Assembly: GCF_002741985.1 (NCBI RefSeq) | Contig: NZ_APHW01000104.1 | Coordinates: forward strand, 62,001-126,000 | Origin: Vibrio rotiferianus CAIM 577 = LMG 21460 | GTDB lineage: Bacteria; Pseudomonadota; Gammaproteobacteria; Enterobacterales; Vibrionaceae | Length of the DNA stretch: 64,000 nt | Reading direction: 5' to 3' | Translations under genes and position numbers: made by a program | In this document: positions 25,989 through 35,266 of the stretch, one piece after another | Position numbering within the stretch: the first letter of the stretch is position 1 | How the letters are laid out: each line of letters begins with the position of its first letter | Notes under the pieces: generated by a model | What the model was told of the DNA's origin: nothing | Seen by the model: the letters and a program-made list of their open reading frames with translations, nothing else | Database searches by the model: none

Positions 25989-26598
25989 CAAGACCTTCAT
26001 ATAAACCATCACACGCCTCAAGTGGGCCGACAATCGTTCGATAAGGTAATACACCTGCCCAAACGGGGAGATCCATGTCTTGCTCATCATCATTGACCCC
26101 AAAATGGCTGATTTTCACTGATGCTTCAGAGAGTGGAATACGTAACAACATGGTCGCTTTGAGTTCTTTTTCATTGCTCAAGCGTATATTTTGCGTTCTT
26201 CCCGGCGCGATTTGCTCGATAAAGTGATTCAGCAGTTTGTCTTTCTGTTGGTTATCTTCCACCACTTCAAACTGTCCGAAGACCACGGCACTGCGATAAT
26301 GTGCGCTATGATGAAACGCACTTCGAGCCAGTACCCAACCATCAAACAAAGTAAAGGTTAGACACGTTTGCACTCCTTGTTTAAGTGAGCGCAACAATCG
26401 ACTGTTGTTGGCTCCATGGATATACACGTAATCATCTACGCGCCATGCCAGCATGGGGATGACCACAGGACCAGACTCGTTTGTTATGGCAATATGAGCA
26501 ATCAGGCTTTCATCTATGATGGCGTGCAGTTTATCGACATCAGAGACTGCTTTGTGTGCGCCTTTTTTTATCTCAGTTCGATTGGTGTTGGATAACAT
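25942..26598 (-). CDS. Pyridoxamine 5'-phosphate oxidase-like flavoprotein
   Basis: A 218-residue protein of the FMN-binding split-barrel superfamily, closest in pattern to the pyridoxamine-phosphate-oxidase-like / NimA group. Segments include IAHIAITNESGPVVIPMLAW, YIHGANNSRLLRSLKQG and SAFHHSAHYRSAVVFGQ, with the conserved HxSxxYRSVV-like motif. It is divergent from a MocR regulator, a pairing often seen for this family. The function is probably flavin-dependent reduction or cofactor handling; the exact substrate is unknown. Its 3' end overlaps the kinase gene. Confidence 0.82.
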   Translation of the reverse strand: MLSNTNRTEIKKGAHKAVSDVDKLHAIIDESLIAHIAITNESGPVVIPMLAWRVDDYVYIHGANNSRLLRSLKQGVQTCLTFTLFDGWVLARSAFHHSAHYRSAVVFGQFEVVEDNQQKDKLLNHFIEQIAPGRTQNIRLSNEKELKATMLLRIPLSEASVKISHFGVNDDEQDMDLPVWAGVLPYRTIVGPLEACDGLYEGLATPDYSSAYPERWQE

Positions 26599-26702
26599 TT
26601 TCTCTCCTTAAGCTCTCACGATAATGAGCGCTTGCTTCTCTATCTCTGATTGCAATGTATCGATTAACTGGTAGCTTAAAGAGAGCCAGTTTTAACTTAT
26701 GT

Positions 26703-28142
26703 ATGGATCCAGTTTTGTCTTTAATTGTTATTGGTGATTTGAACTTAAATGAGCATGATGGCACTCGCCAGCAAGCTCTATTCTTTGCTATTCGAGAAAA
26801 AATCGTGAAAGGATTGTGGATAAAAGGCGGTAAGTTGCCCTCAACACGCAAGCTTGCGCAGGAACTCGATATCAGTCGGAACACCGTGATTGCAGCGTAT
26901 GAACAGTTGGTCGCTGAAGGGTACTTGAGCAGTCAAAAAGGTTCCGGCTTTTATGTGGCGGTGGAGTTGCCAGAGCAGTATTTACCAGAACCCGCAGCAC
27001 CTGAAGAAGGGGTGGATCCTAAGGCTGGCTTCGATATAAACCGAGCGTTTGCTCCAGGTGTTCCTGATTTAGATGCATTTCCAATGGCACAGTGGCAGAA
27101 ACTGATTGCGCGCCACTCATCCCGCACCTGTTTACTCGGTAATCAAGATATTCAAGGCAGTTGGAGATTGCGTTGCGCTTTATCTAGCTACCTTGCTTCC
27201 AGCCGCTCAGTCAACTGTTCGCCAGAGCGGATCATCATTACATCTGGAGCGCAGCAAGCGTTGGCTATTGCCACTATGAGCGTACTAAAACAAGGCGATA
27301 CGGTGCTGATGGAACAACCGGGATATGCACAAATGCGTAAATTGATCCATTTCCAGCAATATCATTTTGAGCCACTGTACGTGCAAGAGAAGGTAGGCTT
27401 TGATGTGGAAACGGTGACATCGAGTCAGGTGGATGCTTTGTATATCACGCCAAGTAACCAATACCCTATGGGGACGACGCTCAACATAGAACAACGAAGC
27501 AAGATCATTAACTGGGCCGTACAGAGAGCGCATTGGATAATCGAAGACGACTATGACAGTGAATTCCAGTTTGCGCATCGGCCATACACTAGTTTGCAGG
27601 GATTAGCGGCTCAAATGGGCAGAGATGATCGCGTTTTATACGTTGGCTCGTTTAGTAAAGTCATGTTCAACGGTTTGCGCCTCGGTTATCTCGTCGTTCC
27701 TGAATCTTTAGTCGATGATTGTCTTGTGGTTAAAGATGCGTTAAGCGGTGATTCTCCTACACATACGCAAGAAGCGTTAGCCGATTTCATCACGGAAGGC
27801 GGGTTACTTCGTCATATTCGCAAGATGCGTCGATTATACAAAAGTAAACATGAACGGATGTGCTCGGCGATTGAAAAGTATTTTGGCAACAAAGTGAGTG
27901 TTATCAGTCAAGCGGCGGGTCTCCACATTACGTTGAAGTGGCGCTATGGCATTGATGAACATCAATGGACACAGCGTGCTGAAGCGAAAGGTATTGTGCT
28001 GCGTCCGTTGAGTTATTACGAACATCCCGAATTTAAAACCCGTGATTGGAATGGGGCGGTTTTAGGCTACGGCAATGTTGCGCTAGAGAATATTGACACT
28101 TTGATGCAGCAGCTGGCGTTGATGTTTGAGTTGAAGGATTAA
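26703..28142 (+). CDS. MocR/GntR-type regulator with aminotransferase domain
   Basis: A regulator of about 479 residues. The N-terminal GntR winged helix (KGLWIKGGKLPSTRKLAQEL followed by ISRNTVIAAYEQLVAEGYL) is joined by a linker to a fold-type I aminotransferase-like domain. PLP-site motifs are present: TPSNQYPMG, IIEDDYDSEF and the Schiff-base Lys in YVGSFSKVMF. MocR proteins sense PLP or amino-acid adducts and usually act on a neighbouring gene, here the divergent PNPOx-like gene. The ATG at 26703 was chosen from the expected length of the domain; an in-frame ATG at 26655 is also possible. Neither has a strong ribosome site. Confidence 0.85.
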   Translation: MDPVLSLIVIGDLNLNEHDGTRQQALFFAIREKIVKGLWIKGGKLPSTRKLAQELDISRNTVIAAYEQLVAEGYLSSQKGSGFYVAVELPEQYLPEPAAPEEGVDPKAGFDINRAFAPGVPDLDAFPMAQWQKLIARHSSRTCLLGNQDIQGSWRLRCALSSYLASSRSVNCSPERIIITSGAQQALAIATMSVLKQGDTVLMEQPGYAQMRKLIHFQQYHFEPLYVQEKVGFDVETVTSSQVDALYITPSNQYPMGTTLNIEQRSKIINWAVQRAHWIIEDDYDSEFQFAHRPYTSLQGLAAQMGRDDRVLYVGSFSKVMFNGLRLGYLVVPESLVDDCLVVKDALSGDSPTHTQEALADFITEGGLLRHIRKMRRLYKSKHERMCSAIEKYFGNKVSVISQAAGLHITLKWRYGIDEHQWTQRAEAKGIVLRPLSYYEHPEFKTRDWNGAVLGYGNVALENIDTLMQQLALMFELKD

Positions 28143-28215
28143 TGAAAGTGAAAACCTCGAATGGAACAGCGTGATCATCAACCCCCGCGCTTCTAATTGT
28201 TTGTCATTGTTTTGT

Positions 28216-28300
28216 GCTAGATCTAGCAAGAATAGATAAGTGGTAAACTTTCAAGTTTACCTGCGGCTAAATTGACTTTAAAATAAACTCCGAAGTTTAC
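28216..28300. promoter_or_regulatory. Cluster of palindromes upstream of RND efflux operon
   Basis: Three dyads precede the efflux operon: a perfect 14-bp palindrome TGCTAGATCTAGCA (28216-28229), GTAAACTT-TC-AAGTTTAC (28243-28260), and an imperfect copy TAAACTCCGAAGTTTA (28284-28299). The last two share AAGTTTAC with a 40-bp spacing. They look like operators, perhaps for a TetR-type repressor not encoded next to the pump. Confidence 0.5.
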
Positions 28301-28370
28301 TTCTGCGCTTGTGCGTAAAGTTCAATAGTGACTACTCAATAATGGGTCACGCTCTCGGAGTAAAGAAAAT

Positions 28371-29468
28371 ATGGTCGCAACTACATTTGGCCAAAATACA
28401 CTTAAACTGAGTGCTATTTCAGCACTGCTCATCTCTTCCTTAAGCATTACCGGTTGTTCTGATGAAAATGAGGCATCAGACGTCGCACCACTAATCAAAC
28501 CTGCACTTATTGAAGTCGTTACAACCCAATCAGCAATGGAGCTGAGCTTTAATGGTATTGTTCGTGCTGCAGAAAGCGCAGACCTCGCTTTTCGAGTGAG
28601 TGGGAAACTGATCAGCATTTTCGTTAAGGAAGGCGATGAGGTGAGCAAGGGTCAACTGCTTGCTTCTTTAGATGATCGAGATGCAAAAAATGCATTGGTG
28701 TCAGCTCAACTTGAGTTTGAGAATGTGTCTCGTGAGTATGAGCGTGCTCAAGCTGTTTTTAAGAGAAGCCAAGCAATTTCAAAGGCCGACTTAGATACGA
28801 TCACGACACGTTATAATCTTGCTCGTACACGTGTTGAAGATGCAAAGCGTCGTCTAGAATACACCCAAATCTTTGCTCCTTTTGATGGCATTGTTGGACG
28901 CAAGCTGGTTGATAACTACGTTCAAGTCCAAGCGAATGCACCTGTCCTGACCGTTCATGATATTAATGATCTTGAAGTGGTCATCCATATTCCACATAAA
29001 GTGATGCTCTCCGGTAAAGAGGGGACGAAAGCAATGGCTGAAATCTCAGCCATTCCTGGGCAATCTTTTCCATTAAAGCTGCGCACGGTTGCGACCGTTG
29101 CAGACCCTGTTTCCCAGGCGTATCCGGTCGTGTTGGGTTTTGAGCACTTAAACGGTTTCCACGTATTGCCGGGAATGGCGGTGAAAGTGCTGCCTGTTTC
29201 CACTTCAGGTAATACTCAGAATCAACAAATTACCTTACCTCTGACGTCAATTGTCCCTGACAACCAAGGCAAGCAATTTGTCTGGGTCGTTGGCATTGAC
29301 GACAAAGCAACGAAGCGTTATGTGGCGATTGGTGCGCTCAACAAAGACCGCATTATTGTTACCGAACATCTTTCGTTGGGTGAGAAGGTGATCATTGCTG
29401 GGGTATCAAGTGTGAGAGAGGGCATGGAAGTTCGCCCTTACACGGATGACCGCGCTGGAGCACAATGA
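28371..29468 (+). CDS. RND efflux membrane fusion protein
   Basis: A 365-residue periplasmic adaptor. The signal/lipoprotein-like N-terminus (ISSLSITGCSDENE) suggests lipid anchoring at the Cys. The lipoyl/biotinyl half-motifs (FRVSGKLISIFVKEGDEVSKG and FAPFDGIVGRKLVDNY) bracket a helical hairpin, followed by barrel and membrane-proximal domains. It links the inner-membrane pump to an outer-membrane channel such as TolC, which is not encoded here. Its stop overlaps the pump start (ATGATGG region), so the two genes are coupled. Confidence 0.9.
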   Translation: MVATTFGQNTLKLSAISALLISSLSITGCSDENEASDVAPLIKPALIEVVTTQSAMELSFNGIVRAAESADLAFRVSGKLISIFVKEGDEVSKGQLLASLDDRDAKNALVSAQLEFENVSREYERAQAVFKRSQAISKADLDTITTRYNLARTRVEDAKRRLEYTQIFAPFDGIVGRKLVDNYVQVQANAPVLTVHDINDLEVVIHIPHKVMLSGKEGTKAMAEISAIPGQSFPLKLRTVATVADPVSQAYPVVLGFEHLNGFHVLPGMAVKVLPVSTSGNTQNQQITLPLTSIVPDNQGKQFVWVVGIDDKATKRYVAIGALNKDRIIVTEHLSLGEKVIIAGVSSVREGMEVRPYTDDRAGAQ

Positions 29469-32400
29469 TGGACATTGCACGTTATACCATAGCTAAGCGT
29501 ACAAGTGTGTGGGTGCTTATTGCTCTAATACTGTTAGGTGGTTACATCAGCTACCTCAAACTAGGCCGTTTTGAGGACCCTGAGTTTGTTATTCGTCAGG
29601 CAGTGATCGCGACACCTTACTCAGGAGCGACAGCGCAGGAGGTCTCTGACGAAGTGACCGATGTTATCGAAGGTGCTGTTCAGGCTTTGCAAGAAGTCAA
29701 AGAAGTGAAATCCGTCTCGATGCAAGGAATGTCAGAGGTCACGGTCGAGATTAAACTCGAGTTTGCAGGCAGCGCCGCTGAACTACAACAAGTATGGGAT
29801 AAACTTCGTCGTAAAGTGACCGATGCACAGCGCCAGCTTCCTCCGGGAGCAGGGCCGTCTATTGTGAATGATGACTTCGCGGATGTATATGCATTGTTCT
29901 TTGCTGTTACAGGTGAAGGTTTCAGTGATAAGCAGTTGCAAGATTATGTTGATAGTTTACGCCGTGAAATCGTACTTGTACCGGGTGTGGCGAAAACAGC
30001 GACATTGGCGCAGCAACAAGAAACCATCTTCGTTGAGATTTCAAGTGAGCGCTTAGCCGAGTTCGGTGTCTCTGCTGAGAAAGTGTTTCAAGTTCTGCAA
30101 AAACAAAATTTAGTCACAGTAGCAGGTAGCATCGAAACTAGTGCGATGCGCATTCCCGTGATCCCGAGTTCCAATATTGATTCTGTTGCCGACTTTAAAA
30201 ACCTACAAGTCGGGTTGGGTAACAACAATACAGTGCTTCGTTTAGGTGACATTGCGGACATCACTCGCGGATACAAAGCGCCAGCAACCATGCTGATGCG
30301 TTTCAACGGTGAGCGAGCTGTGGGCTTTGGTATCTCCAACGTATCCGGCGGTAACGTTGTGGATATGGGAGACGCGGTAAAAGCACGTTTGGCCGAACTG
30401 GAAAGTCAGCGCCCATTGGGGATGGATCTGAATGTGATTTCGATGCAATCAGATTCTGTGCGCGCATCGGTAGCGAACTTTATCGACAACTTGGTCGCTG
30501 CGGTTGGTATTGTATTCGTCGTGCTTCTGCTGTTTATGGGGGTGCGTTCGGGTGTGATTATCGGTTTTGTGCTTCTACTAACGGTGGCTGGCACCCTGTG
30601 CATCATGCTCATAGAAGATATTGCGATGCAGCGTATCTCTCTTGGGGCGTTGATCATTGCTTTGGGTATGCTGGTGGATAACGCCATTGTCGTGACCGAT
30701 GGCATCTTGGTGCGTTTTCAACAAGATCCAAACGCCGATCGCAACACTGTAGTGTCTGAAGTCGTTGATGCAACCAAGTGGCCCTTATTAGGGGGAACCG
30801 TCGTTGGTATCTGTGCATTCAGTGCGATTGGTTTATCGCCTTCGGACATGGGGGAATACGCTGGCTCGCTGTTTTGGGTGATCCTTTACTCAATGCTATT
30901 AAGTTGGGTATTTGCAGTCACAGTGACGCCAATGCTGTGCCATGATTTCCTCAAAGTAAAAGCAGCAAATGCAGATAAGAAACCAAGCCGCATCGTGGCT
31001 AGCTACAAAGCACTGCTCGCATGGGTATTGAAATACCGCATCATCAGCTGTGCATTGTTACTGGGAATGATGGCTACAGCGATTTGGGGCGTGAAGTTTG
31101 TACCTCCGGGTTTTATGCCAGAATCTCAGCGCCCGCAATTTGTTGTGGACGTTTACTTGCCGCAAGGCTCGGATATCAAGCGTACTGAAGCTGTGGTTGC
31201 GAGTATTGAGCAAGATGTGAAAGCCAAAGAGGGAATTACCAACATCACCAGTTTTATTGGTGGTGGCGGTTTACGCTTTATGCTGACTTACGCGCCAGAA
31301 GCTCGTAACCCAAGTTATGGTCAACTGCTGATCGATATCGACGATTACACAAAGATCGCCCCGTTACTGGGTGAGTTACAAAGTGAGTTAGAAGCCAAAT
31401 ACCCAGATGCGTCCATCAAAGTGTGGAAGTTCATGCTTGGTCGAGGAGGCGGTAAGAAGATTGAAGCCGGTTTCAAAGGGCCTGATAGTGCGGTGTTGCG
31501 TCAACTGGCAGAGCAAGCGAAAGCCATCATGCTGGCGGACAGTAACTTGATTGCGGTTCAGGATGATTGGCGTCAACAAGTCCCTGTGCTTCGCCCTGCT
31601 TATTCTGCAGAAGAAGCCCAGCGATATGGGCTGACTACGATGGAGATTAACCAAGCTATCGCGCAAACCTTAACGGGTCGGAATGTAGGTGTATATCGAG
31701 AGGGAGATGATTTGATCCCAATCGTTGTCCGCGCGCCGGAAAGTGAGCGAAGCCACCAACGCGCGATTGAAAATACAGAAGTTTTCAGTCCGATAGTGGG
31801 CGCTTATATTCCAGTAAGTCAACTCGTGAACTCTGTTGATGTGGTATACCAAGACGCCATCTTGCGTCGAATTGACCGCATGCCGACGATTCTGGTGCAA
31901 GCGGATCCAGCGCCGGGTGTATTGACGGCAGACGCATTCAAGCAAGTTCGCGGTCAAATTGAAGCCATTGAGCTGCCAGCAGGGTATGAGCTGAAGTGGT
32001 ATGGGGAATATAAAGCGTCGAAAGATGCCAATGAAGGGCTAGTTATCTCAGCACCATACGGGTTTGCTGCGATGATTCTTTCGGTAATTTTTATGTTCAA
32101 CGCACTGCGTCAGCCACTGGTGATTTGGCTAACGGCACCGCTAGCGGTTGTTGGTGTCACCGTGGGGCTTATCATCTTCCAAACACCGTTCGAGTTTATG
32201 GCCATTCTCGGCTTCTTAAGCTTGATTGGTATGATGGTGAAAAACGCGATTGTATTGGTTGACCAAGCGGATGTTGAAATTCGTGAAGGTAAAACACCAT
32301 ATACCGCGATCATTGATGCAGCACTAAGCCGTGCCCGTCCGGTTCTACTGGGCGCATTCACGACTATCTTAGGTGTTGCCCCACTGCTGATTGACCCATT

Positions 32401-32518
32401 CTTTAAGAGTATGGCGGTGACCATTATGTTTGGTCTACTGTTTGCCACGATTCTTACTTTGGTCGTCATTCCGCTGTTTTACGCCATCTTTTTCCGCGTA
32501 AAAGTAGAGGCGACATAA
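29465..32518 (+). CDS. RND efflux pump permease
   Basis: A 1017-residue AcrB-superfamily transporter with two repeats of six membrane helices and two large periplasmic loops. Features include the N-terminal ARYTIAKRTSVWVLIALIL, the proton-relay region GMLVDNAIVVTDGI in TM4, the vestibule repeat PSDMGEYAGSLFWV, and the second-half motif MMVKNAIVLVDQADVEIREG. It exports small toxic compounds using the proton gradient together with the upstream adaptor. The sequence is of the general HAE1-like type; the substrate cannot be assigned. A strong terminator follows. Confidence 0.92.
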   Translation: MMDIARYTIAKRTSVWVLIALILLGGYISYLKLGRFEDPEFVIRQAVIATPYSGATAQEVSDEVTDVIEGAVQALQEVKEVKSVSMQGMSEVTVEIKLEFAGSAAELQQVWDKLRRKVTDAQRQLPPGAGPSIVNDDFADVYALFFAVTGEGFSDKQLQDYVDSLRREIVLVPGVAKTATLAQQQETIFVEISSERLAEFGVSAEKVFQVLQKQNLVTVAGSIETSAMRIPVIPSSNIDSVADFKNLQVGLGNNNTVLRLGDIADITRGYKAPATMLMRFNGERAVGFGISNVSGGNVVDMGDAVKARLAELESQRPLGMDLNVISMQSDSVRASVANFIDNLVAAVGIVFVVLLLFMGVRSGVIIGFVLLLTVAGTLCIMLIEDIAMQRISLGALIIALGMLVDNAIVVTDGILVRFQQDPNADRNTVVSEVVDATKWPLLGGTVVGICAFSAIGLSPSDMGEYAGSLFWVILYSMLLSWVFAVTVTPMLCHDFLKVKAANADKKPSRIVASYKALLAWVLKYRIISCALLLGMMATAIWGVKFVPPGFMPESQRPQFVVDVYLPQGSDIKRTEAVVASIEQDVKAKEGITNITSFIGGGGLRFMLTYAPEARNPSYGQLLIDIDDYTKIAPLLGELQSELEAKYPDASIKVWKFMLGRGGGKKIEAGFKGPDSAVLRQLAEQAKAIMLADSNLIAVQDDWRQQVPVLRPAYSAEEAQRYGLTTMEINQAIAQTLTGRNVGVYREGDDLIPIVVRAPESERSHQRAIENTEVFSPIVGAYIPVSQLVNSVDVVYQDAILRRIDRMPTILVQADPAPGVLTADAFKQVRGQIEAIELPAGYELKWYGEYKASKDANEGLVISAPYGFAAMILSVIFMFNALRQPLVIWLTAPLAVVGVTVGLIIFQTPFEFMAILGFLSLIGMMVKNAIVLVDQADVEIREGKTPYTAIIDAALSRARPVLLGAFTTILGVAPLLIDPFFKSMAVTIMFGLLFATILTLVVIPLFYAIFFRVKVEAT

Positions 32519-32534
32519 ATTACCGTGAAAACTC

Positions 32535-32560
32535 AAGAAGGAGCCATTTGGCTCCTTCTT
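32535..32560 (+). terminator. Intrinsic terminator of the RND operon
   Basis: Perfect 12-bp stem AAGAAGGAGCCA / TGGCTCCTTCTT with a two-base loop, followed by TCTAATTTG. The stretch to 32774 holds nothing further that I can support. Confidence 0.85.
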
Positions 32561-32774
32561 TCTAATTTGATAAACGTATGTAGAAACTTCAAATATTTGT
32601 TTGGGCAGTATAAAACAACAGTAAGCGAACTAGGTTATATTGAAGTGCTTGCTAAATTTCAAGCTGTGCTTTCCAGGCTTTGATTCATGAAATCAGGAAT
32701 AGGTATGCACGTGAAAATATGTATTTTTGTTGATGTCGTAGTAGGGTAAAGCGTGATCATTGCGTAGCCGACTA

Positions 32775-33647
32775 CTACGGCGTAACATCTTCAATTGTTC
32801 TATCTTTGACAACTTTGAACACTAACGCGTCATCCCAGTAATTTAGGAAAATTCGAGAGTTCATGCACCATCCTTCATCAGAATAGCTCTTCATGATTGC
32901 GCGAACGTGCTCGGGAGTGTCCTCTTTAGCCTGCTTTTGCTTAGAAGAGTATCGGATTACAACGACTGGTGGTAAATTTCCACCGACTCTATAAATCACA
33001 TATCCGTCTTTTCCAAAACTTAATCGACCGTGAATTTTAATATTGTCAGTCGTGCCATCACTCCCTTCTAAAAATATTTCAATTTTTTCATAAAGGTTTA
33101 ATGCAGTTTGGAAATTGCTAGTCTCGTTGATATAACCTGAAATATCATTCGACTTGGAGCAATAATCTTCAACGCTGTCGGAGGTTACTGGGTATCGAGT
33201 CTCTCTAACAATGTAGCTACCTAACATTTCCAGCAATATTAATTCTGATTCCGTCAAGTTCAAGCGCAAAGTCTCAGCAATTTTACGAAGCTTGTGACCA
33301 TACATTTCAAAATTTTTCTCTACCAATGGCTTAGGTGCAAAGATTAAAAGTGACAAAAACGCTGACTTCAACAACAGCTCAATCGCGTAACCTATCAATA
33401 AGAAGCTATCTTTGTTTAGGGAATCTCGCTCTCCTAACAAGTCAAGTACTCGATTGCTACGCATCCTCACTTCATGTTCTGCACAGGTAGATTGTTCATC
33501 AAGGAAGTTTTGATATGCCTGGGATGCTAATTCTCTCAACCTTATAGCGCTAAGGCGTTTGGATCTAGCTTCCTTTTTCCAGTCATATTTGTTGTATGTT
33601 CCTCTTTCGCCAGAATTTCTAATGATATCGTTCTGGTTTATTGTCAT
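32775..33647 (-). CDS. Hypothetical protein, possibly HEPN-like
   Basis: A 290-residue cytoplasmic protein not assigned to a named family. A basic N-terminal part (about 10-50: KKEARSKRLSAIRLRELAS) is followed by an all-helical region with SFLLIGYAIELLLKSAFLSL, MYGHKLRKIAETLRLNLTES and IVRETRYP. The order of an ELLLKA-like helix, a GHxLxxL motif and an RYP motif recalls HEPN-type helical proteins. The C-terminal 80 residues are beta-rich (GRLSFGKDGYVIYRVGG). The ATG at 33647 has AGGAG eight bases upstream. It stands alone between unrelated housekeeping genes and looks like an accessory insertion. Confidence 0.7.
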   Translation of the reverse strand: MTINQNDIIRNSGERGTYNKYDWKKEARSKRLSAIRLRELASQAYQNFLDEQSTCAEHEVRMRSNRVLDLLGERDSLNKDSFLLIGYAIELLLKSAFLSLLIFAPKPLVEKNFEMYGHKLRKIAETLRLNLTESELILLEMLGSYIVRETRYPVTSDSVEDYCSKSNDISGYINETSNFQTALNLYEKIEIFLEGSDGTTDNIKIHGRLSFGKDGYVIYRVGGNLPPVVVIRYSSKQKQAKEDTPEHVRAIMKSYSDEGWCMNSRIFLNYWDDALVFKVVKDRTIEDVTP

Positions 33648-33828
33648 TCTTACCACTCCTTACCTGACCCCAACTTTATAGTTCACTGATAAGTTAGATT
33701 TTTGGTCAACCAAACACATATTGAGGGATTGGGTAATCTTGGTCAAACCCATATGACTGAAAATGATCCTAAAAAGGTTAGGGGCCGAAACGAGTTGCAA
33801 CTAAACCACGACTAAACTCCCTAGATGA

Positions 33829-35091
33829 TCACTCAATCACCTGGTCATGATTCTTTTTTCGCCATTGTTTCCATGGCAATGAAAGGACAGCAAAAATAGT
33901 AATGGCGTACAACATTGACCAGCCTAAGCAGATAAACACTGCGGTACATAAGAGTAGCGAAACTCCTGCGAGAAGTTTGCCTGCTCCTTGCAGTAATTTA
34001 TATGCAGCGAGCATGGCAAGTAGATAAACCAAAACAAAAATTCCGTTGGCAAGCTTAAGGAAAAATTCCAGATCCAATCCAGAGAGTGAGCCCAATAGGC
34101 AAGATGCGAGCAAGATAGCGCCAACGACTAGCGTGGCATTAGCAGGCACGCCACGAACCGATACACGAGCAATCGCACTTGTTGGTTTGTACTCTCTCGC
34201 CTGTGCCCACACCATGCGAGCTAGGCTTTGGGTGTAGAGGTTGATGCTAGCAAAACATGCTGAGAAACCTATTAGACTAATTAGCCATTTGGCATGGTCA
34301 CCAAATAGATGTGCACTTAACCAAGGGATAGAAGCGCTGTCGAACTCGGTACTGCCATACGCGCCAAACTTTAGGAGCACGACTGAGCATGCCCAGTAGG
34401 TTGCACCAGCGACAAAGCAGCCAACGATAATAGCAATAGGGAAGTCTCGTTGAGGGTTCTTAAATTCCTCTCCCATGTGTGCAAAGGCTTCTATGCCGAC
34501 AAAGCACCAAAACATGACCCCAAGAGCTGCGGCAATCGACCAAGTTGAATCCATGGTGATAGCTGGCATCGTAAGATCGGCATAGCCAACATCGCCTTTC
34601 CATAAAAACGCGCCAACCAAAGCAAAAATACTCAATGCAATAACGGTTTGCAGACGTCCTGATGATTTAGTACCAAGCAAACTAATGAAAACTAAGAGAG
34701 CGACCGTGAGAACTTGTGCGAAAAGGTGGTTGCTGATTGCCTCTGGTAACAGTTGTTGCAAAAAGCCTGCGGCCAGAGCAACCGCGGCAGGAACACCAAC
34801 AGGAATCACGCTAACGAATAACCACGCTACGCTGCTTTCCAATTTGGGACTAAAGGCTTTACGGACAAAAAAGGCAGTGCCTCCAGCGTTGGGGTAGCGC
34901 TTGCCAAGTTGTGCGAAAGTAAGCGCAATAGGGCAGATAGCTACGAACAATACAATCCAAGCCCACAGAGAAAAGTGCCCAGCAATGCCAGCTGCAATTG
35001 CCGGAATCATAAATAACCCCGTTCCCATTAACGTGGTGGAGAGTTGGCCAATGCCTGATACCAGAGTGATGTCTTTGTTGAGTTGTTCCAT
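33829..35091 (-). CDS. yjeH: APC amino-acid exporter/permease, YjeH-like
   Basis: A 420-residue amino acid-polyamine-organocation family transporter with about 12 membrane segments. The N-terminus SGIGQLSTTLMGTGLFMIPA carries the unwound TM1 motif, and GMLVKN-like loops are absent. VMFWCFVGIEAFAHMGEEFKNPQRDFP is the TM6 signature. It is closest in pattern to E. coli YjeH, which exports methionine and branched-chain amino acids. The ATG at 35091 has GAGG upstream. It is divergent from an Lrp-family gene with twin operator-like sites between them, which supports amino-acid-responsive control. Confidence 0.85.
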   Translation of the reverse strand: MEQLNKDITLVSGIGQLSTTLMGTGLFMIPAIAAGIAGHFSLWAWIVLFVAICPIALTFAQLGKRYPNAGGTAFFVRKAFSPKLESSVAWLFVSVIPVGVPAAVALAAGFLQQLLPEAISNHLFAQVLTVALLVFISLLGTKSSGRLQTVIALSIFALVGAFLWKGDVGYADLTMPAITMDSTWSIAAALGVMFWCFVGIEAFAHMGEEFKNPQRDFPIAIIVGCFVAGATYWACSVVLLKFGAYGSTEFDSASIPWLSAHLFGDHAKWLISLIGFSACFASINLYTQSLARMVWAQAREYKPTSAIARVSVRGVPANATLVVGAILLASCLLGSLSGLDLEFFLKLANGIFVLVYLLAMLAAYKLLQGAGKLLAGVSLLLCTAVFICLGWSMLYAITIFAVLSLPWKQWRKKNHDQVIE

Positions 35092-35164
35092 AACTGCCTC
35101 GAACTTCCATATGGTGCGAGTGACAAGCATAGCTAAATTCTGCACAACAATATGATGTTGTCGA

Positions 35165-35209
35165 CCGTCAAAATGACGGTTGTTATGCAGACAACCTTCA
35201 AATTGTCGG
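35165..35209. promoter_or_regulatory. Two Lrp/AsnC-type operator sites
   Basis: A perfect 15-bp palindrome CCGTCAAAATGACGG (35165-35179) and a degenerate copy CCTTCAAATTGTCGG (35195-35209) are spaced 30 bp start to start, about three helical turns. They lie between the divergent YjeH-like exporter and the Lrp-family gene. The AT core and spacing fit an Lrp-like octamer wrapping the promoter. Confidence 0.65.
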
Positions 35210-35266
35210 TTTTCAATAAGTTGTAATGGAGTAGAATGGAAAAATTAAGGAAAGCTTGGTGAGTTT

